A stretch of 5,763 bases of DNA from an uncultured Phascolarctobacterium sp. (GTDB lineage: Bacteria > Bacillota > Negativicutes > Acidaminococcales > Acidaminococcaceae), in contig URVO01000096.1 in assembly GCA_900551335.1 (NCBI GenBank), positions 1 to 5,763 on the forward strand. Reading direction: 5' to 3'. Positions 4,275 to 5,763 of the stretch are shown here, piece by piece (position 1 is the stretch's first letter; every line of letters starts with the position of its first letter). The notes below the pieces were generated by a model that did no database searches, was not told the DNA's origin, and saw only the letters and a list, made by a program, of their open reading frames with translations. A program made the translations under genes and the position numbers.

Positions 4275-5763
4275 TTAGAAGCTCCAGTTTACATTAGCCA
4301 TCCACTTGTTAGCCTTTACGCTGTCGCCCTTTTGATATTCATAGCCTAAGCCATAGGTAACATTAGCCTTTTCAGCCTCGACAACAAAGCGGCCAATGTA
4401 GCTGCCATTATCAGCTACATCATAGCCAAAGCCATTGCTTGCGCCGTTCAGGCTTACGGTCTGCGTTGCATCACGGTCGCCCATGTTCCAAACATAGCCA
4501 ATCTCTGCAATAGGACGAATTGTCCAGCCGCCAGCTTTTACATCAGCGCTGTATTTTACGCCTACAGGCAGCAGCCACAGATTCATATCGTCGCCATCAT
4601 AGCTCATGCCAATGCTGTTGTTATAGTTGCCGGTGCCAAGATGCATGTAACGGATACCAGCATACGGAACGAACTTGCCAACGCCAGCCTTCAAGGTCTT
4701 TTCTGCACGTACACCAATGCTGAAGGCATCAGATTTAGTATCAGCAGTCAAAGTCATACCGCTATTATGTTGGGTAATGTCATTCTTGCCATGCAGATAG
4801 CTGATATCGCCAATTACAGCGCTGTCCTCGTTCTGAATGCCTCCATAAACGCTTACGCCATAGTAGGTCGCATCATTTTCGGTTCTGGCTGCCAGAGTAT
4901 TGCCCTTAATGCTGCCATCAACATAGCTCAGTGCTGCGCCAACGGTTGCTTTGCCATTCTTATACAGGTCTGCGCCAACTACAATGCCGTTATAGTTTAC
5001 ATCATACTTGCTGTCTGCGCCTGCAACTGCCAAGCCGTCAACATTCTCCTTGCTATGGATGTATTTTGCCCAGATATCGCTGTCATGCTCTTTTTCATTA
5101 GTCAAGGACATATGCTCGCTAATAGCATCAGTAAACAGATTGCTTGCTGCATAAGTGCCATGCTCAACGCCTGCCAGCTCACCCATAGCAGCTGCGCTGT
5201 TGAGAGCGCTTACTTGGGTAGCAGTATTTGCATTAACATGCTCATCAGCAGCCTTGGCCACAAAATCTGCAGCAGCGCCACCAGCAAGGATAGCTGCGTC
5301 ATAAACATCGCCTGCTACAACTGCATCACCATAAGCAGCTTTTACAGACTGGGAAATAGTTTTTACGCTATTAGTAGCTGCATCAACTTCAAATTTCAGC
5401 AGCTTGTTATTGCTGAGGATATTGTCAACATTCCAATTAGCAGCAACGCCATCAATAATCTTATAGGTTTTATCCTTTTCTGCGTTATCCAAGTAAAGCT
5501 TAGATTTAGCCGAAATAGTAGCAGCTGTTACGCTGGTAATAGCTGCTTGAGTATCGCTAATCGCAGCAGCGTTTACCATCAGCATAGAATTATCAGCGAA
5601 CTTTACAGAGCCGGCAGGTGCCTCAGATGCAGCAGGTGCAGCTGTCAGAGAGCCATTAACAGTAATAGAACCATGGGTTACATCAACAGTGGAAGCAATA
5701 TATGCACCGGCAGTTACGCCAGTTTCGCTCCATGTTTCTCCGCTTCTTGCGAAGGCTGCATCA
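4275..5763 (-). CDS. autotransporter, C-terminal part (5' end beyond the window)
   Basis: The frame is open from the right edge to 4275, giving 495 visible residues. The ATG at 5585 is internal, since 59 further codons upstream read in frame as the same kind of Ala/Thr/Gly/Val-rich passenger (for example GSITVNGSLTAAPAASEAPAG) and no ribosome binding site precedes it. In visible numbering, residues 1 to about 185 are passenger, 185-219 are a helical linker (ALNSAAAMGELAGVEHGTY...), and about 230-495 form the beta barrel of the autotransporter family (PF03797), starting IWAKYIHSK. The barrel shows alternating strands (YYGVSVYGGI, FVPYAGIRYMHLG, WTIRPIAEIGYVWNMGD) and ends WMANVNWSF, with the C-terminal phenylalanine expected of the outer-membrane assembly signal. 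No cysteine is present. It should insert in the outer membrane and display its passenger; the passenger's function cannot be told from this part. It has its own terminator downstream. Confidence 0.93.
   Translation of the reverse strand, partial: DAAFARSGETWSETGVTAGAYIASTVDVTHGSITVNGSLTAAPAASEAPAGSVKFADNSMLMVNAAAISDTQAAITSVTAATISAKSKLYLDNAEKDKTYKIIDGVAANWNVDNILSNNKLLKFEVDAATNSVKTISQSVKAAYGDAVVAGDVYDAAILAGGAAADFVAKAADEHVNANTATQVSALNSAAAMGELAGVEHGTYAASNLFTDAISEHMSLTNEKEHDSDIWAKYIHSKENVDGLAVAGADSKYDVNYNGIVVGADLYKNGKATVGAALSYVDGSIKGNTLAARTENDATYYGVSVYGGIQNEDSAVIGDISYLHGKNDITQHNSGMTLTADTKSDAFSIGVRAEKTLKAGVGKFVPYAGIRYMHLGTGNYNNSIGMSYDGDDMNLWLLPVGVKYSADVKAGGWTIRPIAEIGYVWNMGDRDATQTVSLNGASNGFGYDVADNGSYIGRFVVEAEKANVTYGLGYEYQKGDSVKANKWMANVNWSF

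Noticed and set aside
4275..5585. Taking the ATG at 5585 as the start of the autotransporter
   Set aside because: The frame stays open for 59 more codons to the window edge with the same passenger-like composition, there is no ribosome binding site, and no signal peptide would follow this ATG.
1..5763. CRISPR array or tandem repeats
   Set aside because: No regularly spaced direct repeats were seen anywhere in the window.

Overview
The window looks like chromosomal DNA from a diderm Firmicute, most likely class Negativicutes. It pairs Firmicute-style features (strong GGAGG-type ribosome binding sites, extended -10 promoters, an AI-2E exporter, a Fst/holin-like type I toxin-antitoxin signature) with a classical outer-membrane autotransporter barrel ending in a C-terminal aromatic residue. 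A gut relative of Phascolarctobacterium is my best guess; this is from general resemblance only.

Layout, left to right. Positions 1-34 look like the end of an insertion sequence (possibly ISL3 type) lying mostly outside the window. On the minus strand, 1651 to 40 holds a tight three-gene operon with an extended -10 promoter: a YbgC-type hot-dog acyl-CoA thioesterase, a CofE-like (F420-0:gamma-glutamyl ligase fold) protein, and a single-pass membrane protein of unknown function. Upstream on the same strand is an AI-2E family membrane transporter (2850 to 1723). It is divergent from a complete tRNA-Arg(CCG) with its own promoter and terminator (2956-3150).

The stretch 3151-3445 has no ordinary gene but is densely structured. 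It carries two convergent promoters, a shared bidirectional terminator, a small antitoxin-like RNA on the minus strand and an 8-bp inverted repeat at the two RNA 5' ends. This is the architecture of Fst/holin-like type I toxin-antitoxin loci. The toxin coding region appears to be missing: a Shine-Dalgarno sequence runs straight into what looks like the lysine-rich toxin tail and stop. I read it as a toxin-deleted relic that may leave an orphan antitoxin RNA.

Further right on the minus strand are a secreted or lipid-anchored L,D-transpeptidase (4066 to 3446) with its own promoter, and the C-terminal 495 residues of an autotransporter whose start lies beyond the right edge. A 16-bp-stem terminator separates the two. 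Both act in the cell envelope, one on peptidoglycan and one in the outer membrane, but they appear to be separate transcription units.
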